Of a DNA stretch of 64,000 bases, positions 1 to 7,728 are shown piece by piece (the stretch's first letter is position 1; the number at the start of each line of letters is the position of its first letter). Source of the DNA: UBA11574 sp963752565. Its GTDB lineage: Bacteria; Desulfobacterota; Desulfobacteria; Desulfobacterales; UBA11574. Location of the stretch: contig CAVVZC010000018.1 in the NCBI GenBank assembly GCA_963752565.1, forward strand, positions 1 through 64,000, written 5' to 3'. Position numbers and translations under genes: made by a program. Below the pieces are notes generated by a model that did not search any database, was not told the origin of the DNA, and saw only the letters and a list, made by a program, of their open reading frames with translations.

Positions 1-114
1 TGTGGAAAGGTCGTCTAAAGTAATCACATCATGCCCCGCATCAAGCAGATCTTTTACCATGTGGGAGCCAATATATCCTGCACCGCCCACAACCAGAATT
101 CTTTCGTTTTTCAT
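1..114 (-). CDS. galE: UDP-glucose 4-epimerase GalE, N-terminal part (cut by window edge)
   Basis: Only the first 38 codons are in the window. They hold the NAD-binding Rossmann signature of extended SDR sugar epimerases (GGAGYIGS at residues 10-17) and the acidic strand end DDLST that follows in GalE. The family interconverts UDP-glucose and UDP-galactose in the cytoplasm for surface-polysaccharide synthesis. It lies downstream of rmlD and rmlB on the same strand, separated from rmlB by a palindromic repeat, so a nucleotide-sugar cluster is likely. Other UDP-sugar epimerases share this N-terminus, so the exact substrate is not proven. Confidence 0.8.
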   Translation of the reverse strand, partial: MKNERILVVGGAGYIGSHMVKDLLDAGHDVITLDDLST

Positions 115-150
115 TGAGTTCGACCCCGTATTTACGAATGCATGTACTGA

Positions 151-280
151 TGACCTCAATCGAGCGAAGGTTGAGGATGCTCCAGATTCAAGGCATCAAG
201 GGTGAAGTCGTAGTTGTCTACTGCGAACCCTTGATAACGAAGGAGATGGAGTATCATCGGCTTTCGCTCAGTTGAGGTTA
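151..280. repeat. Imperfect palindromic intergenic element
   Basis: The outer arm beginning TGACCTCAATCGAGCGAAGG pairs with the reverse complement of the right arm ending CTTTCGCTCAGTTGAGGTTA. An inner arm around CATCAAGGGT pairs with ACCCTTGATA, with a loop near GTAGTTGTCTAC. The right end overlaps the stop codon of rmlB. A related element sits at 3927-4053. No coding content was seen. It looks like a non-autonomous REP- or MITE-like element that may act as a 3' end structure. Confidence 0.75.
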
Positions 281-1327
281 TGAATAATGTGTCTTCATCC
301 AGGCCTGATATTCCCCGCTTTTGACCCGCTCTACCCATTTTTGATTTTCCATATACCATTTTATGGTATCATGAATTCCGGTTTCAAGGGAGGCTTCCGG
401 AAACCAGCTCAACTCCCGACTCAATTTCCCAAAATCGATGGCATATCTGCGATCGTGACCGGGTCTGTCTTTAACAAAAGTAATCAAATCCCTTCGGCTT
501 CGATTATCGGGTAATCTTTTCATTTCATCCAAAATATCACAAATCATTTCCACGAGCTTAATGTTCTCCATCTCGCTGTTGCCGCCAATATTGTAGATTT
601 CTCCGTTTTTTCCCTGTTTCATGATTTTCCAGATGGCAGTGCAGTGATCTCTAACATAGAGCCAGTCCCTGACGTTTCCACCGTCTCCGTAAACCGGTAA
701 AGATTTTCCTTCCATGGCATTGAGAATTATCAGCGGAACAAGTTTTTCCGGAAACTGGTACGGACCGTAATTATTTGAACAATTGGAGATGGTCATCGGC
801 AGGTCATAGGTCTTGTGGTATGAACGCACCAGATGGTCTGAAGATGCTTTGGAAGCAGAATACGGGCTGTTGGGTTTGTACGGCGTTGTTTCCGTAAAAT
901 ACCCTTCCCTGCCCAGGCTGCCGTAAACCTCGTCTGTGCTGATATGGTGAAAGCGTATCATGTGATCGAGTCGGGATCTTGCCGACTCCAGCAAATTAAA
1001 AGTTCCGACGATGTTAGTTTGTATAAAAGCGTTCGGTTTTACAATAGATCTGTCTACATGAGATTCAGCGGCAAAATGACATACGCTGTCGATTTGATAA
1101 TCTGCGAATATTTTCGCCATCCGGGTTCCATCGCAGATGTCGGCTTTGATAAAAATATATTGTTGAGGATAATCTATTCCAATGTCAGCCAGATTTTCCG
1201 GATTTCCGGCGTAAGTCAGATTATCAACATTTATGATACGGCCGGCATAATCGGATTCCTTTAACAAGTACCGGATAAAATTTGCACCGATAAACCCGCA
1301 CCCACCTGTGACCAACATGTTTTTCAT
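278..1327 (-). CDS. rmlB: dTDP-glucose 4,6-dehydratase RmlB
   Basis: A 349-residue extended SDR protein of normal RmlB length. It has the NAD-binding motif TGGCGFIG at residues 7-14, the catalytic TDE triad at 131-133 and the YxxxK pair Y156/K160. RmlB converts dTDP-glucose to dTDP-4-keto-6-deoxyglucose, the second step of dTDP-L-rhamnose synthesis. It starts 4 bp after the stop of rmlD, so the two are almost certainly cotranscribed. rmlA and rmlC are not in the window. The stop codon lies inside the palindromic element at 151-280. Confidence 0.96.
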   Translation of the reverse strand: MKNMLVTGGCGFIGANFIRYLLKESDYAGRIINVDNLTYAGNPENLADIGIDYPQQYIFIKADICDGTRMAKIFADYQIDSVCHFAAESHVDRSIVKPNAFIQTNIVGTFNLLESARSRLDHMIRFHHISTDEVYGSLGREGYFTETTPYKPNSPYSASKASSDHLVRSYHKTYDLPMTISNCSNNYGPYQFPEKLVPLIILNAMEGKSLPVYGDGGNVRDWLYVRDHCTAIWKIMKQGKNGEIYNIGGNSEMENIKLVEMICDILDEMKRLPDNRSRRDLITFVKDRPGHDRRYAIDFGKLSRELSWFPEASLETGIHDTIKWYMENQKWVERVKSGEYQAWMKTHYS

Positions 1328-1331
1328 CAGC

Positions 1332-2216
1332 TTACGTTTCCTTTTCTATTTCTTTTAACAAAACCTCACGAAAATTTAAAACAAATTTGTCAACATCAGA
1401 TTTCCAGTTGACCATGATATTCATTCCTTTCTCCTTAAGATTCCGATTTTCAAGAATTGAATTCATGGGCCTTGCGGTGGGCGTCGGATATTCTTTAGTT
1501 TCGCAAGGAATTATTGTATGAGGAACATCTATTTTTTTAAGAAAATAAACGGCCAATTCATACCATGTACAGTATCCTTTTGCAGTTGCATGAAAGATCC
1601 CCCGATAATTTGTTTCAATAAGTTTTTCAATCTGCAGTGCCAGCCGATAAGTCCAGGTCGGTGAACCGAACTGATCATTCACCACTTTTATTTTATTATC
1701 GGAACTTCTAAGGGAGAGTTTTAGCATAGTTTTGAGAAAATTGTAACCGCTGATACCATACAGCCATGCTGTTCTGATGATGATATACTGATCGATTGTA
1801 CGCTTTATTGCCTCTTCACCTTCGAGTTTAGTAATCCCATAATAAGAAAGCGGGTTTGGCACATCCGTTTCCACATAGGGTTCCGGCACTTTTTTTCGAC
1901 CGTCAAAAACATAGTCGGTTGAAACATGAATCAGACGGCCCCCATGTTTGTCCACGCATTTTGCAAGATTTTCAGCACCCGTTACATTCGCCTTCCAGGC
2001 CAACTCTTTTTCGATTTCACAATCATCGACTCGGGTATATGCGGCACAATTAACGATGATGTTCGGTGTAAATTGTTGGACCAACAATTCTATGTCCGGC
2101 AGTTTAGTGATATCCACCTCGTCTATATCGACACCCAAAACTTCATGGGTTTCACCAAAAACTCTGGTGCAGTCAGCGCCGAGCTGTCCTTTATCACCGG
2201 TTATCATAATTTTCAT
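1332..2216 (-). CDS. rmlD: dTDP-4-dehydrorhamnose reductase RmlD
   Basis: This SDR protein reduces dTDP-4-keto-rhamnose to dTDP-L-rhamnose for LPS or other surface glycans. Seen in the sequence: the N-terminal nucleotide motif GDKGQLG, the STDYVFDG segment characteristic of RmlD, and the catalytic Y..xK in YYGITK. An upstream in-frame ATG exists at 2249, but GGAGG lies 9 bases before the ATG at 2216, which gives MKIMITG, the usual RmlD beginning and a 294-residue protein. First gene of the minus-strand rmlD-rmlB(-galE) cluster, divergent from xerD. Confidence 0.93.
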   Translation of the reverse strand: MKIMITGDKGQLGADCTRVFGETHEVLGVDIDEVDITKLPDIELLVQQFTPNIIVNCAAYTRVDDCEIEKELAWKANVTGAENLAKCVDKHGGRLIHVSTDYVFDGRKKVPEPYVETDVPNPLSYYGITKLEGEEAIKRTIDQYIIIRTAWLYGISGYNFLKTMLKLSLRSSDNKIKVVNDQFGSPTWTYRLALQIEKLIETNYRGIFHATAKGYCTWYELAVYFLKKIDVPHTIIPCETKEYPTPTARPMNSILENRNLKEKGMNIMVNWKSDVDKFVLNFREVLLKEIEKET

Positions 2217-2358
2217 TTTCATTTTCCTCCAACAGACTTCAATCTTCAATCTTTATCAGAACCTCCCAAGAAAGGAAGGAAAAAATCTCGCTCATTTAGG
2301 ATGAAATCGTTGCAAAACAATTTGACTCCCTTTTAATGATTGAATTAAGGTGATCATC

Positions 2359-3255
2359 ATGGCTTCATTGGATATTGTTGTGGATCAATATATAAATTAT
2401 CTGGTTTTCGAAAAAGGGCTTTCGGAATTAACCATCGAATCGTACAGCAGTGATTTATCCAAATACCTCAAATTTCTCGAACAAAAGGGCGTCAAAGACA
2501 TTATCCAGGCCGATACTCCCCTGATTTTAAAACACTTGATCGCTTTGAGAGAATCCGGTTTGGGATCAAAATCATGTGCAAGACACCTCATCACTTTGAG
2601 GGGATTCTACAGATTCCTTGTCCAAGAAAAAATTCTCGAGTTTGATCCCGCCAAACTTATCGATCTTCCCAAAAGCGGTCTTAAACTTCCGGACGTGCTT
2701 TCCGTTTCAGAGGTTAACCTTCTTTTAAACATTCCAGATAGTAACAAACCTCTGGGAAAAAGAAATTCCGCCATGCTCGAACTTCTTTACGCCGCCGGCC
2801 TAAGGGTTTCAGAGCTGGTTAACCTTAAATTTCTTGATGTAAATCTTGAAGCCTGTTTTGTCCGGGTTTTGGGAAAAGGATCAAAAGAAAGGATCGTACC
2901 TTTTGGTCTCTATGCAAAAAATAAAATTGACGACTACATCAATAATTCCAGGCCATTGCTTTTAAAAAATCGTATCAGTCAATATCTTTTTGTTGCAAGA
3001 GCTGGAAAGCCGATGACCCGCCAGGGTTTCTGGAAGCTTTTAAAACACTATGTAAAACAGGCTGGAATCAAAAAAAAAGTCACTCCGCACAGTTTGCGGC
3101 ACTCTTTTGCCAGCCACCTCCTTGAAGGCGGTGCCGATTTGAGAACCGTTCAGGTAATGCTTGGCCATGTTGATATTTCTTCCACCCAGATTTATACCCA
3201 CGTTGCCCGTGACCATCTCAGACAGATTCATGAAAAATACCATCCAAGAGGTTGA
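2359..3255 (+). CDS. xerD: Tyrosine recombinase XerD/XerC
   Basis: A 298-residue site-specific recombinase with an N-terminal SAM-like core-binding domain (about 1-90) and a C-terminal catalytic domain. The catalytic residues are visible: Arg in GLRVSEL, HxxR in HSLRHSF, the second His in GHVDISS and the nucleophile Tyr in TQIYTH. Such proteins resolve chromosome dimers at dif. A GTG at 2350 is also in frame, but AAGG at 2347-2350 sits 8 bases before the ATG at 2359. The length and lack of phage neighbours favour a housekeeping Xer over an integrase. XerC versus XerD cannot be decided without alignment. Confidence 0.9.
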   Translation: MASLDIVVDQYINYLVFEKGLSELTIESYSSDLSKYLKFLEQKGVKDIIQADTPLILKHLIALRESGLGSKSCARHLITLRGFYRFLVQEKILEFDPAKLIDLPKSGLKLPDVLSVSEVNLLLNIPDSNKPLGKRNSAMLELLYAAGLRVSELVNLKFLDVNLEACFVRVLGKGSKERIVPFGLYAKNKIDDYINNSRPLLLKNRISQYLFVARAGKPMTRQGFWKLLKHYVKQAGIKKKVTPHSLRHSFASHLLEGGADLRTVQVMLGHVDISSTQIYTHVARDHLRQIHEKYHPRG

Positions 3256-3271
3256 TTCGATAAAAGTTACT

Positions 3272-3868
3272 TTACTTACCCCCTATCCTTCTACAAATTT
3301 CAACGGTCAAACAAAATATGATATCCGGGGCCAACTGTTCGGCAATGGTTTTATCGAATAAAATTTTAGCTTCAGCGGGAAATTCATCATCTCTGTCCCA
3401 AAATTGAACTGCCACAGGAATACGCGGTGTTATTTCGAAAGCATAGGCTGCATCTGCCATGTCCAGAGGAATGCCATCAAGTTGTTCGCATTTTTCTTTG
3501 AATTCTTCGATATTGTTTTCATATCGCGTTTCGATGATATGGGTGGGTATTTTGTGTGGTCCACGAAAAAAGGTAGCACCGCCAGGAATATCTTTTTCGG
3601 ATATCCATTCTTTGCTTATGTTTATGTCCTTTAATCTTAAAATATAATAGATAATGAAGAGGCCTAATAAATGACTTACCTCGGGGTTATCCTCCTGAAG
3701 TCGTATTATTTTAGACTCGTGGGGATAGATGCCATAATCTTCACCCCAAACGGATATTCGATACCCTTTTTTTATGGGATCATAATCGCACAATGCAAGC
3801 CGGCTAACATCTTCGGGATTTTTTTCAGCCAGTTCAAAAAAGTAGCTGCTGTCGATTGAATTTTTCAT
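3272..3868 (-). CDS. DUF3786 domain protein
   Basis: A 198-residue protein matching the DUF3786 family of anaerobic bacteria by its GYRISVWGEDY segment, the GG-x-TFFRGPH loop and the C-terminal DxIFCLTVEICRR helix. No signal peptide or membrane segment is seen, so it is probably cytoplasmic. The family function is not known. It is convergent with xerD, with a 16-bp gap, and stands alone on its strand. It is upstream of no obvious partner. Confidence 0.75.
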   Translation of the reverse strand: MKNSIDSSYFFELAEKNPEDVSRLALCDYDPIKKGYRISVWGEDYGIYPHESKIIRLQEDNPEVSHLLGLFIIYYILRLKDINISKEWISEKDIPGGATFFRGPHKIPTHIIETRYENNIEEFKEKCEQLDGIPLDMADAAYAFEITPRIPVAVQFWDRDDEFPAEAKILFDKTIAEQLAPDIIFCLTVEICRRIGGK

Positions 3869-3926
3869 ATTATGTTTAATGCCTCCAATGATATTTTATA
3901 GCTCATTTTGTAGATACCTGTTATTA

Positions 3927-4053
3927 CTTGAATTTTGCACGAGTTGGAGGCTTTCATATGCAAGGCACTTAAGGGCGAAGCCATAGTCTGCTATTGCGAG
4001 CCCTTAATAACGCAGCAGATGAAATCCTCTGGCTCGTGCAAGATTCAGGTATT
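3927..4053. repeat. Imperfect palindromic intergenic element
   Basis: The left arm TTTTGCACGAGTTGGAGGCT pairs with the right arm CTCTGGCTCGTGCAAGATTC, with an inner pair around CTTAAGGGCG and CCCTTAATAACG. It has the same organisation as the element at 151-280. The right end overlaps the stop codon of the SDR gene. A shortened relative with the same outer arm is at 5356-5400. Confidence 0.75.
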
Positions 4054-4753
4054 AAAATGACCGGCCTAAGCCGCCGTCAACACAGATACTTTGTCCGGTG
4101 ATATAATCGGCATCGTCTGAAAGCAAAAAAGCCACCGTCTTTGCTATCTCTATTACCGATCCCGATCGCTGCATAGGAATATTTTCTTTTGTTTCATTAT
4201 CGATGGGATAACTGTCGACAAAACCCGGAAGAACATTATTCATCCGGATTCCCTGATTTGCATACCGGTCAGCAAAAAGCTTTGTAAATGCAGAGAGTGC
4301 CGCTCGCAACGATGAAGACAGGGGAAAGGCCAGACTGGGTTCTCTGGCGCCAAAGGAAGACATATTCACAATGGAACCACCATGTTTTTTTTCCATCATC
4401 GGAACGACATGCCTGGCAATCCGAACGACGTTTAAAAGCAGAAGATCGAGGCCATGGTGCCATTCTTGATCTGATATCCCCAAAAGATCTCCTTTAGCAG
4501 GATGGCCCGTATTGTTAACCACGGCATCGATCCTTCCATATCGTTTAAAAGCTTTAGATACAACTCGCTCCAAATCGTCTGGATTTGTGACGTCACCTTG
4601 CAACCCAATTCCCCGAAGTGTATCTGCAAGCTCTATAACAGTATCTGAACGCGACATCAAAACAAGATTATATCCGCGTTGAGCCAACTCTTTGGCACAT
4701 GCAGCGCCCATTCCTTTGCTTGCAGCTGTTACAACAGCAACTTTTTTAGTCAT
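4052..4753 (-). CDS. SDR-family protein lacking the canonical catalytic Tyr and Lys
   Basis: A 233-residue short-chain dehydrogenase/reductase fold. It has the nucleotide-binding segment TAASKGMGAA near residue 10, the NNTG-type motif (VVNNTGHPAKG) and the conserved end YITGQSICVDGG. The position normally holding Y-x-x-x-K reads S-S-S-L-R before AALSAFTK, so both the catalytic Tyr and Lys are replaced. Some SDR subfamilies with this SSSLR signature exist, but their activity is uncertain. The RBS AAGGTAAAGCG precedes the ATG. The substrate is unknown. It may be a non-classical reductase or a binding protein. Confidence 0.85.
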   Translation of the reverse strand: MTKKVAVVTAASKGMGAACAKELAQRGYNLVLMSRSDTVIELADTLRGIGLQGDVTNPDDLERVVSKAFKRYGRIDAVVNNTGHPAKGDLLGISDQEWHHGLDLLLLNVVRIARHVVPMMEKKHGGSIVNMSSFGAREPSLAFPLSSSLRAALSAFTKLFADRYANQGIRMNNVLPGFVDSYPIDNETKENIPMQRSGSVIEIAKTVAFLLSDDADYITGQSICVDGGLGRSF

Positions 4754-4809
4754 CGCTTTACCTTTTACCTACCTCGAAGCATTATAACACCTAAATTAAC
4801 AATTTTATT

Positions 4810-5310
4810 TTATCTCGTCAACTGCTCAATAATCTGCCGGTGATCGGGAAAAAGATTTACGAGAACGTCGCGCTTTGCAATTTCTAAGTCATCAAAATCG
4901 AATCCGGGCGCAACCGTACAACCCACTAAAGCAAATGATTCCGACGCTTGTAGGTTTGCACCAAACCATGAACCATATGGAACCATTGCCTGGAATACCT
5001 CACCGTTATCCATATTCATGCCCAGCTTTATCTGTGAGTAATTTCCTTTCCGATTGATGATATGAACAATCAAAGGATCACCAATATAAAAGTGCCACAA
5101 TTCATCCTGTTTGATGCGATGAAATGTTGAAAAATTGTTATTATGGAGGAGAAAATAGATCGCTGTATAAAAAGATCGGTCACCTCCGAACCGCTCAGGT
5201 AGTGCGTGCTGATCGATGTTTTCAACAGAACGATATGTTTCTTTAAAAAAGCCGCCCTCAACATGGGGCGAAAGTTCGAGCTTATCGATCCAGTATTGAG
5301 CATCCTTCAT
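4810..5310 (-). CDS. Cupin-fold DUF985 family protein
   Basis: A protein of 166 residues with the DUF985 cupin pattern: an N-terminal YWIDKLELSPHVEGGFFKET segment, then HRIKQDELWHFYIGDP, then the GSWFGANL and GCTVAPGFDFDDLE strands. His, Glu and His positions suggest a metal-binding cupin. The reaction is not established for the family. An ATG at 5325 is in frame, but GGAGAG within its first codons sits 9 bases before the ATG at 5310, which starts MKDAQYWI as in relatives. It is downstream of the rhomboid gene on the same strand. Confidence 0.82.
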   Translation of the reverse strand: MKDAQYWIDKLELSPHVEGGFFKETYRSVENIDQHALPERFGGDRSFYTAIYFLLHNNNFSTFHRIKQDELWHFYIGDPLIVHIINRKGNYSQIKLGMNMDNGEVFQAMVPYGSWFGANLQASESFALVGCTVAPGFDFDDLEIAKRDVLVNLFPDHRQIIEQLTR

Positions 5311-5355
5311 ACCACATCTCTCCATTTGGTAGACTAAAAAACAATTTCATACTTA

Positions 5356-5400
5356 AATCTTGCACGAATCGGAGGCTTTCATAAATTTTCATGCAAGATT
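5356..5400. repeat. Short palindromic element overlapping the end of the rhomboid gene
   Basis: AATCTTGCA (5356-5364) and TGCAAGATT (5392-5400) form a perfect 9-bp stem. The sequence between resembles the outer arm of the element at 3927-4053 (GGAGGCTTTCAT). It supplies the last few codons and the TGA of the downstream rhomboid reading frame, so it probably inserted at the 3' end of that gene or formed its terminator. Confidence 0.6.
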
Positions 5401-6276
5401 GTGGTTATATTTAAAACAGCCCCCAATACCACGATAATAGCAACCGTACCGATTGTGGCGGCCATACAGTAGATCTGATGTTTTTTTTCCACAAGACGGC
5501 CCAAAAACAGCGCGTAGAGGATTCCAAGACCAATTCCCGCCATAAAACCGAACAAATGGGCCGTGAGATCCGAGTGACGTCCTGAACCCAAGAAACCCGA
5601 GCAAAGCCAAGCCTCCGGCAATGGGCAACCATGCTTTCATCCGCTGTTCGGCGATTTTTATCTTCCGGCATAACTGATATGCGGCCAGAATTCCAACAGC
5701 GCCAAATACAGCAGTTGATGCACCGATTGAAATATGACCATATCGAAACAAAGCTGCATTGGCCAGGTTTCCCAAAATCCCGCTTAAGAGTATCATCAAC
5801 CAGCCGACACCTGCTCCGGTGATGCTGCACACCGCAGTGCCAAATACTGCGATTCCGGCAATATTGCCTGCCAAATGGGGGTAGTTTGAGTGCAGCATCA
5901 GGGAAGTAATGGTCCTATTGATCTCTCCATTCAGAATATCATAGGCAGATGCGCCAAATTCCTTGACAATTTTTTCGACATCACCGGACCTGTTCACTGC
6001 GACATGGCATACCAGTAAAAGCAAGCAAACCCATATGCCTGAATAAGTCTTCTGATACACTTGTACTTCCTGATCATCCGGAAGCGGAAGATCTGGATTC
6101 TCTTCGATATATTTCAGGATAAGGTCCAGAGCTCTGTCACGGAACGTCTCATCAACCCAAATTTCCCATCCACTGAGGGATCTTATGATGGAATGCGGCA
6201 GATGATATGAGGACAGCACCAACCCATAGGTATCGGCCTGGTCTTGGGTGAGATTTTCGAATAATATTTCAATCAT
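5379..6276 (-). pseudogene. Rhomboid family intramembrane serine protease, one frameshift
   Basis: Rhomboid proteases cut membrane proteins within the bilayer using a Ser-His dyad. The first frame (from 6276) carries a cytoplasmic N-terminal domain, several membrane segments, the N-rich HLAGN motif and the nucleophile motif GASTAVFG. The reading frame breaks near 5585. After it, the second frame (down to 5379) carries the expected catalytic His in SDLTAHLFGFMAG and the last helix. Removing one base from the GGGTT run joins GFLGSGRHSDLTAH as in intact rhomboids. Either a recent pseudogene or a sequence error. It ends inside a palindromic repeat. Confidence 0.85.
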
Positions 6277-6285
6277 ATTCTGAGT

Positions 6286-6585
6286 CTATTTCAACCGATC
6301 CAGAATTTCCTTCGCACTCTGGAAGTTCAAGCCTTCCTCATGCGTAACAAGACGGTAGAACTCACAATCAATGCAACCGGTCATCTTCAACGCGAACTCT
6401 CCTTGAACCTCGCCATCGCAAAAGGTTCCGGTAATCGCCCAACACGCTCGCCCTCCCATCTTGCCGGAATTCATGCTGTCTGTTTTAGACTCGATCGACG
6501 CAGGGCACACACCCAGTTCATCCACTTTTTCACCGCCGGGTTGTCGCCCACATTTCATGAATTCCCAACAATTCATTTTGGACAT
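6286..6585 (-). CDS. Small two-CW domain cysteine-rich protein
   Basis: A 99-residue protein with two Cys-Trp motifs, NCWEFMKCGR near the start and RACWAITGTFC in the middle, and further cysteines in GCIDCEFYR. This matches the two-CW domain found in anaerobes, sometimes linked to regulatory or redox proteins; its role is unknown. Metal or cluster binding is likely from the Cys spacing. The start at 6585 is chosen because GGAGG lies 6 bases before it. An in-frame ATG at 6606 lacks such a site. It lies 9 bp upstream of the rhomboid gene and is probably cotranscribed with it. Confidence 0.8.
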   Translation of the reverse strand: MSKMNCWEFMKCGRQPGGEKVDELGVCPASIESKTDSMNSGKMGGRACWAITGTFCDGEVQGEFALKMTGCIDCEFYRLVTHEEGLNFQSAKEILDRLK

Positions 6586-6822
6586 AACGCACCTCCAGTA
6601 AAGCATCCAACAAGAAAAAAGAACACTCGACAGCCGATTCGTCTGGCGATGGTTTTTTTGTCTTTGATCTGATAAAATCTCGCTTTTTAATTTGTAAAGG
6701 TCAATTTAAAATTGCATTTATGATTTGAATTTACAGCTTATATGATGCAAATATAATACGTTTTACATATTATATCAAGATGTTCCTATAACCCAACCTT
6801 CATTGACCTCTATGATGATGGA

Positions 6823-7185
6823 TTATTGTTTCATTTCTTTTTCATCCTTTTCAATGTCTTCCAGTGTTTTAAAAACATATCTTGCAGGCCAATCTGCAAC
6901 CGCACCGGATAATGCGACTGAAACTGCAGTAGCTTCTAATATCTCTTGACGACTTACACCTAAGCCAACAGCACTGCTGACATGATACTCAATTCAGCCA
7001 TAGCAGGCTTTTGATATGCTAATTCCCAAGGCGATAAGTTCTTTGTATTTTTGTGAAAGATCGCCGCTTTCAAGGGCTTCCATTTCAATTCTGTCCATGT
7101 CTTGAAATGTTTTGATTCCGCTCTTTTGCATTTGCAAATTATACTTCTGTCTCAATTTTCTGGTTTCATCCGTGTCGATAAACAT
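6823..7185 (-). CDS. AhpD-like / carboxymuconolactone decarboxylase family selenoprotein (in-frame TGA)
   Basis: The frame from 7185 runs 63 codons to a TGA at 6996-6994, then continues without interruption for 56 more codons to a TAA at 6825-6823. Across the TGA the protein reads K-A-C-Y-G-U-I-E-Y-H-V-S-S-A-V, exactly the CxxC...H active site of AhpD/CMD proteins with the second Cys replaced. The rest (SRQEILEATAVSVALSG) is typical of the family. Selenocysteine at residue 64 is therefore likely, giving a C61-x-x-U64 redox pair in a 120-residue thiol peroxidase-like protein. AGGAGA lies 6 bases before the start. selABCD are not in the window. The alternative is a TGA nonsense mutation of a Cys codon. 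Confidence 0.85.
6964..6981 (-). promoter_or_regulatory. Candidate bacterial SECIS hairpin
   Basis: On the mRNA strand, 12 bases after the TGA codon, GUCAGC (6981-6976) can pair with GUUGGC (6969-6964) around the loop AGUGCU. The loop lies 18 bases from the UGA and has G in its second position, as expected for bacterial SECIS elements recognised by SelB. The stem is short and includes G-U pairs, so this is a candidate that needs folding and comparison. Confidence 0.55.
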
Positions 7186-7303
7186 TATCTGTCTCCTATC
7201 TCCAATTTATTACCAATAGTCACAAATCAACTGACCCAGATTGTAAAATCAGCATGGATTTGAAGGATCAAAATGCATTTGCATTGGTATGTTTTGACTT
7301 AAT

Positions 7304-7618
7304 TCAATCCACAAAGGAACAGCAGTAATCCGTTGTTCTTTTAACCTTCAGTTCGAATTTGGATTGGGCCGGAACTTCAAACGTATCTCCCTCCTCAACC
7401 CATTTCCATTTATCAGATCCCGGAAGCAACACTTCCAGACCGCCACTGATAATCTCTATGATTTCCTTTTGATCGGTGTTAAATTCATATTCGCCCGAGA
7501 GCATAATCCCAAGCGTTTTTTTAGACCCATCCGGAAATAGAATGGACCGACTCGAAACCTTGCCGTCAAAATAGATATTTGCTGCTCTAACGACGGTTAC
7601 ATTGGTAAATTCTGACAT
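7304..7618 (-). CDS. ppnP: Pyrimidine/purine nucleoside phosphorylase PpnP
   Basis: A 104-residue single-domain cupin of the former DUF1255 (YaiE/PpnP) family. Recognisable segments are ANIYFDGKVSSRSI, the GIMLSGEYEFNT strand, ISGGLEVLLPG and the C-terminal GDTFEVPAQSKFELKV. The family splits nucleosides with phosphate to base and ribose-1-phosphate. AAGGA sits 7 bases before the ATG. No operon partner is evident. Confidence 0.92.
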   Translation of the reverse strand: MSEFTNVTVVRAANIYFDGKVSSRSILFPDGSKKTLGIMLSGEYEFNTDQKEIIEIISGGLEVLLPGSDKWKWVEEGDTFEVPAQSKFELKVKRTTDYCCSFVD

Positions 7619-7728
7619 GGGGTTGTCCTTTTAGTTTAATGGGTATTTTGATTGTTGAAACATATTGTAGTACCTTCTCAGATCAGCTTTGAGAGCTCGT
7701 GTTCAAATATATTAAATATCAACTTCTA

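Noticed and set aside
2359..3255. xerD as a phage or island integrase
   Set aside because: No attachment site, phage gene or tRNA is near, and the length and motifs are those of chromosomal Xer proteins.
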